DNA from: Pelargonium cotyledonis | Lineage: Eukaryota > Streptophyta > Magnoliopsida > Geraniales > Geraniaceae | Length of the DNA: 20,862 nucleotides | Reading direction: 5' to 3' | Assembly: GCA_036897625.1 (NCBI GenBank) | Contig: JAYMTA010001264.1 | Location: forward strand, 1-20,862 | Part shown: positions 1 through 11,657 of the stretch, piece after piece | Layout of the letters: every line of letters starts with the position of its first letter | How positions within the stretch are numbered: position 1 is the first letter of the stretch | Notes under the pieces: model-generated | What the model was told of the DNA's origin: nothing | The model's input: only the letters and a program-made list of their open reading frames with translations | Databases searched by the model: none | Translations under genes and position numbers: made by a program

Positions 1-1026
1 AATTCGGATTTACAATTCAAATCTGATCCGAATTCGAAAATATAAATCCTGATTCAAATTTCGAATCGTCACAACTGGTTTTGAATATACATATGTGTCT
101 GTGTGTATATATATTTATGTGTGTGTGTTTTGTAAATTCGTATCCGATTCGAAATTCAAATATGAAACTGTTTTCGAATTATTATTTTTTTTGTTCCAGA
201 ATTTTTGGTTATAAATATGCATTATTCGGAAAAATTATAATTGTAATAATGTTCCTCTCGAAAAGTTATATGAAACCAAAAAAAAAATTATGTCAATCGG
301 ACATCCACGAAGATATGAATTTTTAAAGTTTAGATCGTAAAATAAAAAGTGACTTAACGGTAAAACGGACGGAACATGACGGTAGGTACGATCGGGGTTC
401 ACTTTCAAATAGTAGAGCTACTATTTCAGTCCATTTCAAAGTAGAGGTACTAATTCGGTCCATTATTAATAGTACACGTATCCCTGGAATAATTAATCCT
501 TTTTTTTTCTTCTCATGTTGAACAATGAAATGAATAGAGTTCTATTGAATATGAAATGTTAAATTTTTGTTGGTACAAATTGTATTTATGTGATTACTCT
601 AAAAAAATTACATAATATTCTTTTTTGTTTCATGATAAGTAAATTTTAAAGGAAGCTTGTTGGCGGTTGTAGCCGCTATGCAGGGGTAATGCATATAAGC
701 TAGGTGTTACTTCGTGATAGGTGGATAGTGGGTTCCAATGGGTCTCATTTTGTGTTTGATGTGATGGACGGTTATGATTGAATCTAAAGAGATACATATA
801 TCACACATGCATGTCGGCTAATCGTTTCCCAATTTTAAAAGGTATTGTTAAGTTTTTTCTCTTGCACCTCATTGTCTACTCTTCTTGTAACAAACTCAAC
901 TTATCAACTTATGTTATAGATATTGTCGATTATTCATGCATTACAAACTAGTAAAATAAAAAGTGAACAATTAGTTTGAGATAGATGGAACAATTTTAAT
1001 GTGCATGTATTCCAAGCGCATGAGTT
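1..1026. other. Gene-free AT-rich flank downstream of the ABCG gene
   Basis: No open frame here resembles a known protein. The first 200 bases repeat 'attcgaa/ttcggat' words in both orientations, a composition common in the bodies of plant hAT-like miniature elements, so the window may open inside one; no terminus is visible. A short AT-rich TG microsatellite lies near 90-130. An imperfect tandem pair lies at 403-472. The rest is plain AT-rich sequence with homopolymer tracts. Confidence 0.6.
403..472. repeat. Imperfect tandem repeat, two units of about 32-38 bases
   Basis: Two adjacent units share the order tttcaaa-tagtag/gtagag-tactatt/tactaatt-c(a/g)gtccatt. The first unit contains a near-palindrome (aaatagtag..ctactattt). 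I do not assign it to a named repeat family. Confidence 0.5.
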
Positions 1027-1332
1027 CTACATATAAAAAGTAACCAACAAACAACTCTTTGTAGTTGACGAAAATTGTCGTAGGAGTTTCAAACATTTGT
1101 CGGTGCATAAAAATACACTACCATTGCGCACTGTGAAAAGATACATACTTTTCCTTCCCATATACTTTTGACTTATTATCCAAATGATATATATGTTACG
1201 TAAGCAACAACGAATCACTATATACGCAACAAAAACAAGAAAACGAAACTCACAAGAAGCAAAACTACGATAAATTTTGAGCACTCACCTATTTGTTCTT
1301 CACATTTGGAAGAATCTGCAATCCACAAATCA
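1027..1332 (-). other. Probable 3' UTR of the ABCG gene, possibly with an intron
   Basis: This stretch lies just downstream of the ABCG stop codon on the minus strand. About 44 bases after the stop there is a consensus donor (ATAG|GTGAGT, GT at 1288-1287). A pyrimidine-rich acceptor (CTTTTCACAG) ends at 1131. Together they could define a 158-base 3' UTR intron, 1131-1288. The true poly(A) site cannot be placed from the sequence. Confidence 0.4.
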
Positions 1333-4300
1333 TCATCTTCTTTGGAAGTTCAAGAACTTGATGCCATATGCAAAGACAAAGAAGAAGAGGAGGACCCAAC
1401 CAAGATGAGCAATCACTAATGGTATCAAGAAGTCATAGTCATAGCCCAAGTACTCTTTCAAAAACACATCAATCGGCACTGATGGTGCACCCGAAACCTC
1501 CAGCATTGTCGTCTTGTCGCCTACTTGAGATGTGAAGATCCCGTAGATTGACCATGCCACCGGCGAAGCCCAGTAGTACCATCTCCACCAGATTGGGATC
1601 AGCTGCATATGGTATAGAGCATGTAGGGTTAGGAGTTAGGACAAAGTTTCAGTTTTGGTTGCAATGAAAACATGTTAGATTTGAATAGTTTTGTAACGGT
1701 GAAGGCATCGCGACTTTCTATCATTCCCGTGTTAGCGAGGCTCACATTTTTTTTTTTATATTGTGGATCTGAAGCGTGCACAATTAAAGATTTTTCCAAA
1801 TCAGTACTCTCTCACATGTAGTGGTGTAGGCATTTGCTTTTTTTTTATCGTGAGTCACTACAAGTGATGCATGTGGGTCGGGGAAAACAAGGGCAGGTTA
1901 TTCAATCATGTCATAGGCCTAGACCAAAATTTGACATGTACCAATTTCAATATTTTATATTTGCTCACATGTAAAAGCTTTGACATCTCGTACTAAATCC
2001 AAACGCGTACATTTCATGCCAAAAAGTGAAATATGACCCATTAGGCAAACCGAATCCCGAAGAATCCGAAGCCCTCTCGGGCCAGGTTCAGGCTAGGCTT
2101 TGTTGTCAAACCGAACAAACACGCCCCCAAACCGAAAATTGCCATCTCTAGCCTAGGGAACTTTTCATCACTCCCCGGAGATTACATTTTTCTTTTATAA
2201 CGAGAGCGGGACAGGCACAACCAAGAGATTTATAAATCAACAAAATGTAATGATATGAAACAGCAATATTCAGGTTTAGAGATCGAAAGTACTTACCGGT
2301 CTAGGAATGAGGAAGCCGGAGAACAAGTTCCAGAAACTCAAGAAGAAGGACATGACAATGGCAGCAATTTGGTGGCCAGGAGTCAGTGCAACAACCATCA
2401 TACCATACATGGAGAAGTAGGTGAAGCACATGAACACGAAGTAGTAGAAGTACAGGAATTTCTCGACCTTCCATTGAAACCCGATCATGGAGAAGAGAAG
2501 CAGACTGTAAACTAAGGTCTGCACTGCAACATAAATTGTCTCTATAGCTACCTGTTATAGTGCATACAAATATACTAAACATCAGTACAAGAAAAAGAGT
2601 AACTTTTTTATCAAGTTTTGCCTTTGTTTTTTTGTTAATTTCTCACCTGAGCAAACGCGTAAGGCAGTTCTGAGTACATCCCAGCTGCTCTTTCCCGGTA
2701 GAAAACGGTTCTTTCAACTGCCACAACAGATTGAACCGCGGAAGCATTGGAGGCTCCGAGGAAAAGAACAGCAGCATAGGTAGCGCCCAAGAGATTAATC
2801 AAGTCTTGTTGTTTATGTCTGTTCGAGAAAATGGAACAAAACGAACTTTAAATCAGTACACTACCATTTCGAGCTGAGTACAAAAACATGATGTTTTGTT
2901 TCTTGAAATTTAACTTACAGTTGGTCTCCTTTGCTCCAGAAGATAACGCCAAACATTACACCGATGACAATTGTCATGAAGAATCGGATAGCGTTGTACT
3001 GTGAGTTCCTCCAGTACGACCAGTGCTGTTTCCAGAAACAAGCCTTGCATTGAGTTGTGAAGCTTTGGGAGTACCGGGTTGGGAAGTATAGATCCTTTGA
3101 TCCGGGCTCTGGCGTACTTAGATCTTTGATGAGCTCTTGATTTCTCCTGAAAGATTGGGAATCAAACGAGAAGGAAAATCAGTATGGCGAGAAAGAGGCG
3201 AAATACATACAAAAGAACAGGATCATATTGCATATCAATGGGTCGGGAATATTACTTACCGATAGAGATCAGAGTTCGCATAGACTTGTGCAAAATCTAT
3301 ATCGAGTTGAGTCTCAGCTGCAGCGGAACTGACATCTAACATCCAAGTAGCAGGGTTGTTGCCGTCTTGGATCTTAGGAACTCCTGGAATAGCCTGCAAT
3401 GGAATTCAAACATTTGATTCTTGGATAAATTAGCTATGGTTATATAGACTTCAAGACCCTTCAAAATATGAAAGAATGCTTTTTTCTGGATTATATAATA
3501 AAATTCAACTAGACGAGTCAATCATTTACGAAGTTTACGTCTATGCAATCAGAAAATGAACCATTCGATCCTTAGAGAGGAATATCTAAATACGTGAAGT
3601 GTGGAATAAAGATAGCGTTATGGAATAGAATCAAGCATGTTATATAACTAAAGTAGAGTGAACCACCTCGAAGTATTCAACGAGCTTATGAGATTGGCGG
3701 TCGAGGGGCCCAGCATAAATCACCTGCCCTCCTCTTTTCATCAATAAAAGCTGCAAAATAGAAGAATTACATTGAGTTGTTATATAGCATCATGGATAGG
3801 ACATGTCAGAGATTGTGTTGAATGAGAACAAACAGGACTGTACCTCGTCAAAGGCTTCAAAGATATCAATGCTTGGTTGATGAATTGTGCAGACAACAGT
3901 GCGTCCTGTATCCACTGTATTCCTCACAGTGCGCATAACAATTGCTGCAGCTCGAGCATCAAGACCGGAAGTGGGCTCATCCATGAAGATGATGGAGGGA
4001 TTTGCCACCAACTCTACGGCTATTGTCAGTCTTTTTCTCTGCTCTGTTGAAAGACCGTCCACTCCTGGAAGTCCAACTAGTGCATTTCTCAAGGGATTGA
4101 GCTCAACCAGCTCCATGACTTCATCCACAAACATCTAAAAGAAAGAATATCATTTTGTTCAGTTATGATATAGAGTCTACCTCTAGTCATTTCCCGAACT
4201 ATGTCAGGGTCTGGCTAGATAAATCCATTACCAAAACTCTTTGGGATAGCTATCTAACATCCTTAGTTATAAATTTACAATTTACCATTTTTCAAAGATT

Positions 4301-7300
4301 AATTTTTTTGCTATTCTATAATGAGTAATCAACTTTTTGTCAGATAGGATAATACCTTTCTTGTTTCCTTCTTCACATCTGATGGAAGACGCAGCCAGGC
4401 AGAGTACACGAGAGATTCATAAACAGTAACATATGGGGAATGGATGTCATTCTGTTCACAGTAACCGCTGACTCGGGCAAATGTAGCTTGATTCTTTGGG
4501 TAGCCAGAAATGCTAATACTTCCTTCAATATACCCTCCGGTCTTTCTTCCTGCTAAAACATCCATTAAGGTGGTCTTTCCAGCACCACTGACACCAACTA
4601 ATGCTGTCAGAACACCTGGCCTGAAAGCACCACTGACATCTCGTAGCAGTTGCAGTCGGCTCTCTTCGATCCCTTGGTTCTTCATTTCCTGACCAAAAAC
4701 TTTCTTAGTAAAGACTATCATATTGGATCAAGGATCTAGTTGTACCACTATCCAACTATAGCATGGCTTTGAACTTGAACTTCAGTTGCAACATCTGACC
4801 TCTGAATATATTTCTAGAACAAGAAGCATATTATATGCATGTGAGAAATGAATCTTTGAAGAAAGTAACCCACCGCAGGCATATCCACATAGTAGTTCAC
4901 ATGGTTAAAGGCAAGTGATAGGGAATGGAACGGCAGCACCATTCCTTTTTTAGACTTATTGTTTGTAGCACTAACAATTTCACTGGAACTTCCTTTAGTA
5001 TTTCTCATTTGCATGGAAGTACCTGAAATGTATGATTGAGCATTAAAAAAACAATATGGTATGGCATCAGAGATTCAGAGAGGTTGTCGGAGATATAATG
5101 TTCATTCAAAAACAAGATTACTAGTTTTGACGAGGAAGTGTTGTGAATGAAATATGCTGCATATTTTGAATGCAGAGTAGAAACCCAATTTTTTCTATTT
5201 CTTTTTTGGATAGGCAATGTAAACAACCAATTAGAGATATATATGACACTACCAACCTTCAGAATTGGGGCCAGATTGCCGCTTAGTATTGTTCTCTGAC
5301 TCATCCGGAATTACAGAGTTAGACTCACCAAAGGCTGAAATTTAAGGAGAAATAAAAGATCATCAAAACATGGGTCTTGTACTCTTATTCCCATGGCAAG
5401 AACCAAAACTTTCAAATGAGATGGGTTTACTTACGATTCAAGTAAGTCAGTGCTGCAATAAAAAGGACATTGAAAAGAAGAGTGAACCCAAATAGTGCTC
5501 CAATACAAATCCAATACCAATATTCTTCAGTAAACAGCCCTCTTTCCTTTAGAAGGGTCTTTCCAACTGTTGGTTCGCTGGACCCGTTGATAGGCTGTGC
5601 CAATGAAATATAACCATATTAAGTTCATTTGTGCGGAGAGAATTTCAGTCAGAATGATACAATTGCATATATATAGCATGGAATCATTTCTAAGCATCAA
5701 GAAAACTTACAGTGCTCCATCTGTCATCAAGAAACTCATTGATAGCAATGGCATTTTGTCCATACATCATAGGAGAAACATAGTAGCCCCATATCATCCA
5801 TGGTTCAATGTCATCTGAACGAAATGAAGGGAATAACTGAACTTCATTAGTCGCTTGAATATATATAAACGGTTCATGGATTGAATGTACATCAGTTCCA
5901 ATAAGAAGCAAAACAATGAACAGAAAAAGATTTCTGACCTTTGGCAACAATAAAGCCTCCAAGGACAAAGACCAAAAGCAAGGTAAAAGAACCAAGAGTG
6001 TTTGCCACGACCTGTGTTCTCCCAAGAGCTGCGATGAAACGAAAGAGAGAGAGGGCCGTCTGATGTATACCAAAGAAAGCCAGGAACTGCTTGAAAAACC
6101 TGAAGAAGTAGGAAATATGTGAATAAGAGATCCTCATATTTATGTGATTGTTAAGAACCATCAAGCTAACAGGCTGAAAAAATTAAATCATTTACTTACC
6201 GACTAGCAGAAGGCGCGAACCCAATGGTGTAATATGTAAGAATGATCCAAATCCCAGATTCCAAGAACGAAACAGGTATTTTGAGGAGACAAATGGGCAA
6301 GCCAAAAGCCCATGCAGGGTAAAAATGGAAATCTCTCTGTTTAAAGAACACAGGAAGCCTGAAAATTGTCATTGCAAGCTCAGCCATTCCATTAAACATC
6401 ACATTAATGAGACTGAAAAACAAAGCTCCCCAATATTTCGGCGAATCTTGTAATTGGCCAGATTTCATTTCTGTTCTTAAGAACACAGTCAAGGCAATTA
6501 TAGCCATGATTGTTATCTGTGTAGTTTTGAATATGTATATGAAAGAGTTGCGTTTCATCAGCAGCCATTCCCTTGAGAAGTTTGCTTTGAAGAGTTCCCA
6601 ATTGGAGAGTCCATACTTTTCTGTCACTAAAGCAGCAGGATGGGCTCGGGATTTGTCATAGGGAACTCTAAGATCTTCCAAGAGCTGTTGGCCAATGTGA
6701 AAGGAATTGAAGGCCCCTACAAACTCCGAAACTGAGACATATCTGTAAGACTGGTTCTTTTTAAACCAGTATTGTTCTTGATCCTTCTTAGAGGTAACTT
6801 CCTGCAGGAAGTCTGCAACTCCCTTCCTTTCAGGGCATTTGAAGCCCACATATTCAAAGAACTTGAGAATATTCTCACGAGGACCTTGGTAGACAATCTG
6901 ACCCTCTGAAAGTAAGATGATGTCATCAAAAAGATCAAACGTCTCAGGGGCTGGCTGTAAGAGGGAGATGACCATGGTGATGTCCATAATATGAACCATC
7001 TGTCTCATGAACCTCACAATCTGAAAGGTGGTGGAACTGTCCAGCCCTGTTGATATTTCATCCATGAACAACGCTTTTGCTGGCCCAACCAACATTTCTC
7101 CTGCATTTTGACACAATTGACACAGAATTTAGATTATATGTTAGGAAACAGCTTAGGTCTCAACTCTTAATCCCTGCTAATAGTTAATATCGCCTAAAAT
7201 TGTTCGTGTAATTAACACATACCGGTAGTTACACGCTTCTTTTGCCCACCAGAGATACCCCTTCTCATGTCATCTCCCACCATAATATCAGCACATATAT

Positions 7301-8938
7301 CCAATCCAAGTATCTGTTATATGAGTTCAAATAGTGTTAGGGATTTTGAAGGGACAAAATAATTGTATAATCTTACAGCACAAGAAACATACCTTGAGCA
7401 CATAATCTGTAATCAAACTTGTCTCTTGACCAGCCATAGCTGTGGCTTTCATGAATGCATCAATCTCCGGGTCAGGTTTAATGCCTGCTTCTTTCTCTCG
7501 CCTTGACAACTCTGCCAGCATATCATACCTGGTTCCAACTCCCAAACTACGCCCCGAAAAATCCAATGTCTCACGAACTGTCATTTCACCATAATGAAGA
7601 TCATGCTGGCTAATATAAGCAGAGGTTCTCTGAGGTACAAATTCTTCAAATTCATGACCACAGTAGGTGACTTTCCCAGATAACTGCCCATAATCCAGTA
7701 TATTAATATACACAACCCCTTTGACAAAACCACATCATCTTTGCATAAATAGAACGAACACAGTGTAGAAGGGAGTGAGAGAAGAGAATCACATACCCTT
7801 AGATCATCATCAAGTTTCCCAGCAAGTGCTTTTAGCAGCGTTGTTTTACCTGATGCCGGTGGTCCAAGAAGTAGAGTCATCCTGAAGTGCAATAAATCAG
7901 TAAATGTTCCAACACTTAATGAGCAATGGCAACTCCAAATAGTTAATATTTTCCCAAATCAGCAAATCTAGCTCATATAGAAGTTCAAAACCCTAAATGA
8001 ACAATAGCAACTCCAAATTATTAATGTATATTTCTCCAATTTACATTTTCAAGAAATTAAAGTACATAACGACTCTCCAAATCTCGCACCCCAAACCATT
8101 AAACTGAACTATGATGCTAAACTAGTAGTTGAATCGATCCCCTACTATGCTATCAGAGCTTATTGTCAAGTGTTCGACTAGCGTTGCACGTGAAGAGTCG
8201 AGTTGGAGTTAGTCGAATCTATTCTCTAATAGACAAGTTTTATTATGAATTCCAACATACCTTGATGGTTTTATAATTCCACTAACACCTTGAAGCATCT
8301 TGATAACCCTTTTCTTGGATGGGGACAGCCCAATGAGTCCAAGAACACCCTATTACATCCACAGAATCACATAATCAAATTCAAATTTCTCAAAATAACA
8401 AACTACAATCGTGAAGAACACTAGCAGTGTTCAAGTCAAATCAGCAATTACGTACCTCAATCGTGTTTAGCGTGGAATTGAGAAGAGTCGGGAGTGCTCT
8501 AGTTCCAACATACGCGTCTCCTTCAACCGACAAATTCTCGAATCTGACCTCAATTTTCGGGATCTCGATCCCAACCCTATCCGTACGGTTCCTGAGCCTC
8601 TGAAGAAACCACTCATTGTCTTCTTCAACGACTCTCAGTATGTTCTCCATGAGCAGCTTCTTCTCCTGAGCCCCAAGCTTGGTCACATCAACCTCGCCGC
8701 GAACCACAGGCTCATCGCTCTCCACCTGAGTCAAAATCCCCTTCCTCAGCCGGGCGCACGTCGGAAGCCTCTCGATCGCCGCCCACCGGAGATCCTCCTC
8801 CTCGTCCTCCCCTTGCCTCCCGCTCCGACGGAACACGTCCGGCGCATTCCACATCTCCCTCACGCTCACCGACCGCCAGCTCCTCCCGCTACTCACCTGC
8901 CGCGACAAGTCGTCTCCGGCGAACGCTGCCGCCGCCAT
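1333..8938 (-). CDS. Full-size PDR-type ABC transporter, subfamily G (1,452 aa)
   Basis: An intact 19-exon gene for a plasma-membrane ATP-driven exporter of the plant pleiotropic drug resistance (PDR) family. The order is NBD1-TMD1-NBD2-TMD2. NBD1 has Walker A GPPASGKT (197-204), signature ISGGQKKR (336-343) and Walker B ALFMDE (356-361). TMD1 spans roughly 535-790. NBD2 has Walker A GVSGAGKT (896-903), the PDR-type signature LSTEQRKR (1003-1010) and Walker B IIFMDE (1023-1028). TMD2 spans about 1180-1448 and ends NFQRR, as is usual for PDRs. The N-terminus has the family [15 protein letters not shown] stretch, with Cys61 where Tyr is common. The start is the first ATG of that frame. The length fits the family (about 1,400-1,500). 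From recall it looks closest to the PDR2-like/ABCG34-ABCG39 group, but I would not fix an orthologue. The substrate cannot be read from sequence; relatives export terpenoids, phenolics and hormones. Confidence 0.96.
2045..2150. mobile_element. hAT-like miniature element fragment in ABCG intron 18
   Basis: The right end reads '..aaaattgccatctcta' (minus strand TAGAGATGGCAATTTT). This is the same terminal style as the better-defined elements at 12804-13221 and 13022-13166. The adjoining sequence is rich in 'ccgaa/ttcgg' words, typical of such elements and unlike the AT-rich intron around it. I could not find a convincing opposite terminus, so the left limit is a guess and it may be a solo end. 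Confidence 0.4.
7918..8039. repeat. Diverged direct repeat in ABCG intron 2
   Basis: Segments 7918-7956 and 7995-8039 align along their length. They share 'aatg(a/g)(g/a)caat(g/a)gcaactccaaat', 'ttaat' and 'tccaa', and differ by substitutions and a small insertion. It looks like an old local duplication with no sign of function. Confidence 0.5.
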
Positions 8939-9237
8939 TTTTCCCGGCGAACGACCTCAAAAAACTTAAAATATTCCTCCAAATTCAAATTATATACATA
9001 TATATGTATGTATCAAATTGAAAATCCTTGAAGTGACGATGATCGGAAGTATATTCGATAACGAATCGGTTGATCAAGTGTCGTGAACTCAAAGACTCTG
9101 TAACTTTACAAATAAAATTTAAATTCAAATGAGAAACAAAAAAAAGTTGATGAACCGAAGCTCACGCTTGGTGTGTGAGTTTTGTTTTTTTTTTTTTTCA
9201 ATATAATTTGAAGCTTTTTGGTAATGAGGTGAAGAGC
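8939..9237 (-). promoter_or_regulatory. ABCG 5' leader and proximal promoter
   Basis: This is the sequence between the ABCG start codon and the best TATA candidate. It is AT-rich, with a TA/TG dinucleotide patch at 8990-9012 and a long T run (A run on the gene strand) near 9184-9198. If transcription starts about 30 bases below the TATA box, the leader is roughly 270 bases. The start site is inferred, not seen. Confidence 0.4.
8985..8999 (-). other. Possible 4-codon upstream ORF in the ABCG leader
   Basis: On the minus strand an ATG at 8999-8997 is followed by Tyr, Ile, Ile and TGA. I found no other ATG between it and the proposed transcript start. Its start context is poor (T at -3), so many ribosomes would pass it. 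It matters only if the transcript begins upstream of 8999. Confidence 0.35.
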
Positions 9238-9250
9238 TTTATATATAAAT
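9238..9250 (-). promoter_or_regulatory. Candidate TATA box of the ABCG gene
   Basis: The minus strand reads TTTATATATAAAG, a good plant TATA box, about 300 bases upstream of the start codon. The AT-rich patch at 8992-9012 is an alternative. Confidence 0.45.
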
Positions 9251-9863
9251 TAGTTACAATACACTGATTTTTTTTTATTATTTTTTTAAATTTTAGTTTT
9301 TAGGGGTCAAATTGAGAGGACGGTGCTTTGTTCCCGCGGTTGGTCGTGAGGAACGTTGAAAGCTTCGGGGGAGGAATCCTGTGTTTCGCGCTCAAATTAA
9401 ATAAATTGTGTGGTTCTGTACCAGCCGTTCAATGCGAAGAAATGGAAGAGGATTGACTCTCGTGCACATGTTTTACGTAAAATTTGGACATGAACTCGTG
9501 GACAACTGAAACTCGAATTGTGTATTTGTGGGTTCAGTTTGTGTAATATAGACTAATCAATAATCTAGTTGAGTTAGACAAAAACGAACATTTTATATGT
9601 AAGTAATTAAGTTTGGTATAAATTTAATCGGGTTTCGTGTAAAAAATAACTCAACATGTTTAATAATTCGATCGTGTTCTCAACGTTAGTTATGTTAATT
9701 TTTCTATTAAATGTGTCATTAGGATAAACAAAACTTGAATTAATTATGTACTTGACGTTGTCATGACATGACAATTGGGCTCATATTGCCATATTGAGAC
9801 AAAATACTCACACATTCGTACTTTTCAACACACGTTAGAATTGACGAAATTGTCTGATAAAAT

Positions 9864-9869
9864 CACGTG
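9864..9869. promoter_or_regulatory. G-box CACGTG upstream of the ABCG gene
   Basis: A perfect CACGTG sits about 930 bases upstream of the ABCG start codon. G-boxes bind plant bZIP and bHLH factors. A six-base match is frequent by chance, so this is only a candidate. Confidence 0.25.
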
Positions 9870-9997
9870 CACTTTTTAACCCGACATGTATAAACTCTCG
9901 GCCTAATTAACTGTTAGTGCAGCTATATTATGAAAAGGATATAAAACCAATTGCCCAATTTGGTAGTGCATATATAATCCTTCCACCATCTTTTGGT

Positions 9998-10010
9998 TGA
10001 CGTGACGTCA
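9998..10010. promoter_or_regulatory. TGACG-rich bZIP-type site (as-1/CRE-like) upstream of ABCG
   Basis: The sequence TGACGTGACGTCA contains two overlapping TGACG cores on the plus strand and a full palindromic TGACGTCA. The preceding base makes TTGAC, a W-box core. TGA-class bZIP factors bind such sites in stress- and salicylate-responsive plant promoters. It lies about 1.06 kb upstream of the ABCG start codon. Confidence 0.35.
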
Positions 10011-10597
10011 TATGAGGTTTTCTTCCAGGCATGTACCCACAAAAAATATATATAAACAAATAATATATATTGCTTAGTGCACATTTTTGCCATTAAACAA
10101 TCATGAATTCTTCGACTATAATATAAGAAGACTCCACCATATACCCATATCAAGTACTTTTACATAAAATTAGTTTAATGATATGATTAATATGAATACT
10201 AAAATTCATATACTATTTTGAATGTTTTATTTAAATAAAAATACGAAGAAACAATTCTAAATTAAAAAAAAAAATAATTGAAAAACAATTTAAACTATAA
10301 GAATCTGAACGATTTGATTCAAAATTATCCTCAACTACTAAGAACTGGCCAAAAGATCTAAACATTAACCTAGCGGGCAAGAGTTGCAACTTGCAAGTTA
10401 GTGAGAGTTGGTAGTTGCACTAGACCTTGCAATTTGAGCCACGGGTGGAAAATGTCACGTAACGTGTTCGTATTTTGAAACTTCAAATCTATTCAATCAC
10501 ATTTCAACAAGTGGCGATACATTTTAGAGTTGACGATAAGTTACCAGACAGAAAAACATGCATTTTTTTGGTCTAGCCCGTTGAAACCCAAGTCATG

Positions 10598-10635
10598 GAA
10601 GATGTGCAAGCTATTCGACTTGATATCACATCTTC
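10598..10635. repeat. Imperfect hairpin in intergenic DNA
   Basis: gaagatgtg (10598-10606) pairs with cacatcttc (10627-10635), and caag (10607-10610) with cttg (10618-10621). This gives a 13-pair stem with a 4-base bulge and a 7-base loop. No flanking gene or terminator context gives it a role. Confidence 0.4.
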
Positions 10636-11372
10636 TATACAACCCCGACCCAACCCAACTAAAAGTGCAATTAGGCCTTAAAGAACATTAACCAAATGTC
10701 ATATACTTACAAGTTCAAGTTCAAATTGTCAATTCTACACATGTTGAAAATAAAAATAATATATATGAAGAAAGAGTACCCAATTATCTACCATTTGGGA
10801 TTTAATAAGAAACTAGTTAGGCAAGTAAGGTAAAATTCCACAATTCCATCAAGTTTTCATATGGTTTTGCACCTTACTTTGACCAGAAAACATCTTTTTC
10901 CGACATCTAGAAGGTCTACCTAAAAAAAGTAACATGATAAGATGAAAATTGGAAATGGACCTACCAAGAACAAATAACTAAAATGCAGTATCATAACACT
11001 ATTTTTAAGTTGACATTTGAAAAACACATTTTCACAATAATTTTGAAGAACAAACAATCATAGTCAATCAATACTAAACAGTCAAAAGTAGAAGCGTAAA
11101 GTCAGAAATCCAAAATTATAAAACCATTTTCTGTAAACCATGATATCATTTTTGTAGGGTCATGTGAAAAACGAGGCTAAAGTGATGCTCATGTTTCTAA
11201 TATAAATACCTTGGGATTTAATCAAATTCAACATAGAGATCAATAACAAAGTAGATTTAGATTTTATGATTATAATTGCGTTCAAAAACAGTTTAGTAAA
11301 ATCTAAAAACGAGGAAAAAATAGGTGTATGATACTGTAATTGAGTCTAAGTAAGTCTAGAATCGTCTAAACC

Positions 11373-11657
11373 CATCTCGAGTTTGGTTATATTGAGCTCA
11401 AGCTACATATTTAGCGTGTTGAGCTCGAACAATTAAGATTCTACCTACTTAGCGAGTTGAGCTCGAACGGCTAAGATCATTTACAGGTGTACAGCCAACG
11501 AAAAATTTCATCTAAATAAAAGCATGTCAATGGCAAAGTTACACTCAAACTAAAACTACATATCTAGCGAGTTCAAATCGAGCAGCTCAAGCAAAGTTCG
11601 GCTTAAACTCGATTTGTAAACAACCGTAAGAAAAATATCATCCCAACAAAAGCATGT
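11373..11657. repeat. Degenerate direct repeat with 'gttgagctcgaac' units
   Basis: Segment A (about 11373-11529) and segment B (about 11550-11657) both run 'aactacatat.tagcg.gtt..' to 'gaaaaat.tcat....aaaagcatgtc'. Segment A also contains a tandem pair of 'tagcg(t/a)gttgagctcgaac' units. This word composition is common in plant miniature elements, but I saw no terminal inverted repeat. Confidence 0.45.

Larger units (their letters stand above)
1333..8938 (-). other. Exon map of the ABCG gene (19 coding exons)
   Basis: Coding exons in order of translation: 8456-8938, 8261-8349, 7797-7881, 7393-7683, 7223-7313, 6200-7100, 5939-6099, 5711-5814, 5435-5594, 5257-5334, 4874-5022, 4356-4688, 3844-4134, 3667-3750, 3260-3393, 2919-3146, 2647-2818, 2297-2551, 1333-1602. 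The lengths total 4,359 bases, which is 1,452 codons plus TGA. Every intron is GT-AG and the phase is kept throughout. The weakest donor is that of exon 10 (GAAG|GTTGGT), in the variable linker before NBD2; the protein on both sides of that junction still reads as PDR linker. Intron 18 (1603-2296) is the longest and contains a mobile-element fragment. Confidence 0.9.

Noticed and set aside
81-326. 81-codon plus-strand open frame at the left edge
   Set aside because: Low-complexity translation of a TG/TA microsatellite and AT-rich DNA.
1027-1284. 85-codon minus-strand open frame just below the ABCG stop codon
   Set aside because: The ABCG protein already ends with the family C-terminus at 1333. 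This is 3' UTR sequence with no homology.
9923-10153. 76-codon minus-strand open frame rich in aromatic residues
   Set aside because: Its composition reflects AT-rich DNA, with no domain, splice context or promoter of its own.
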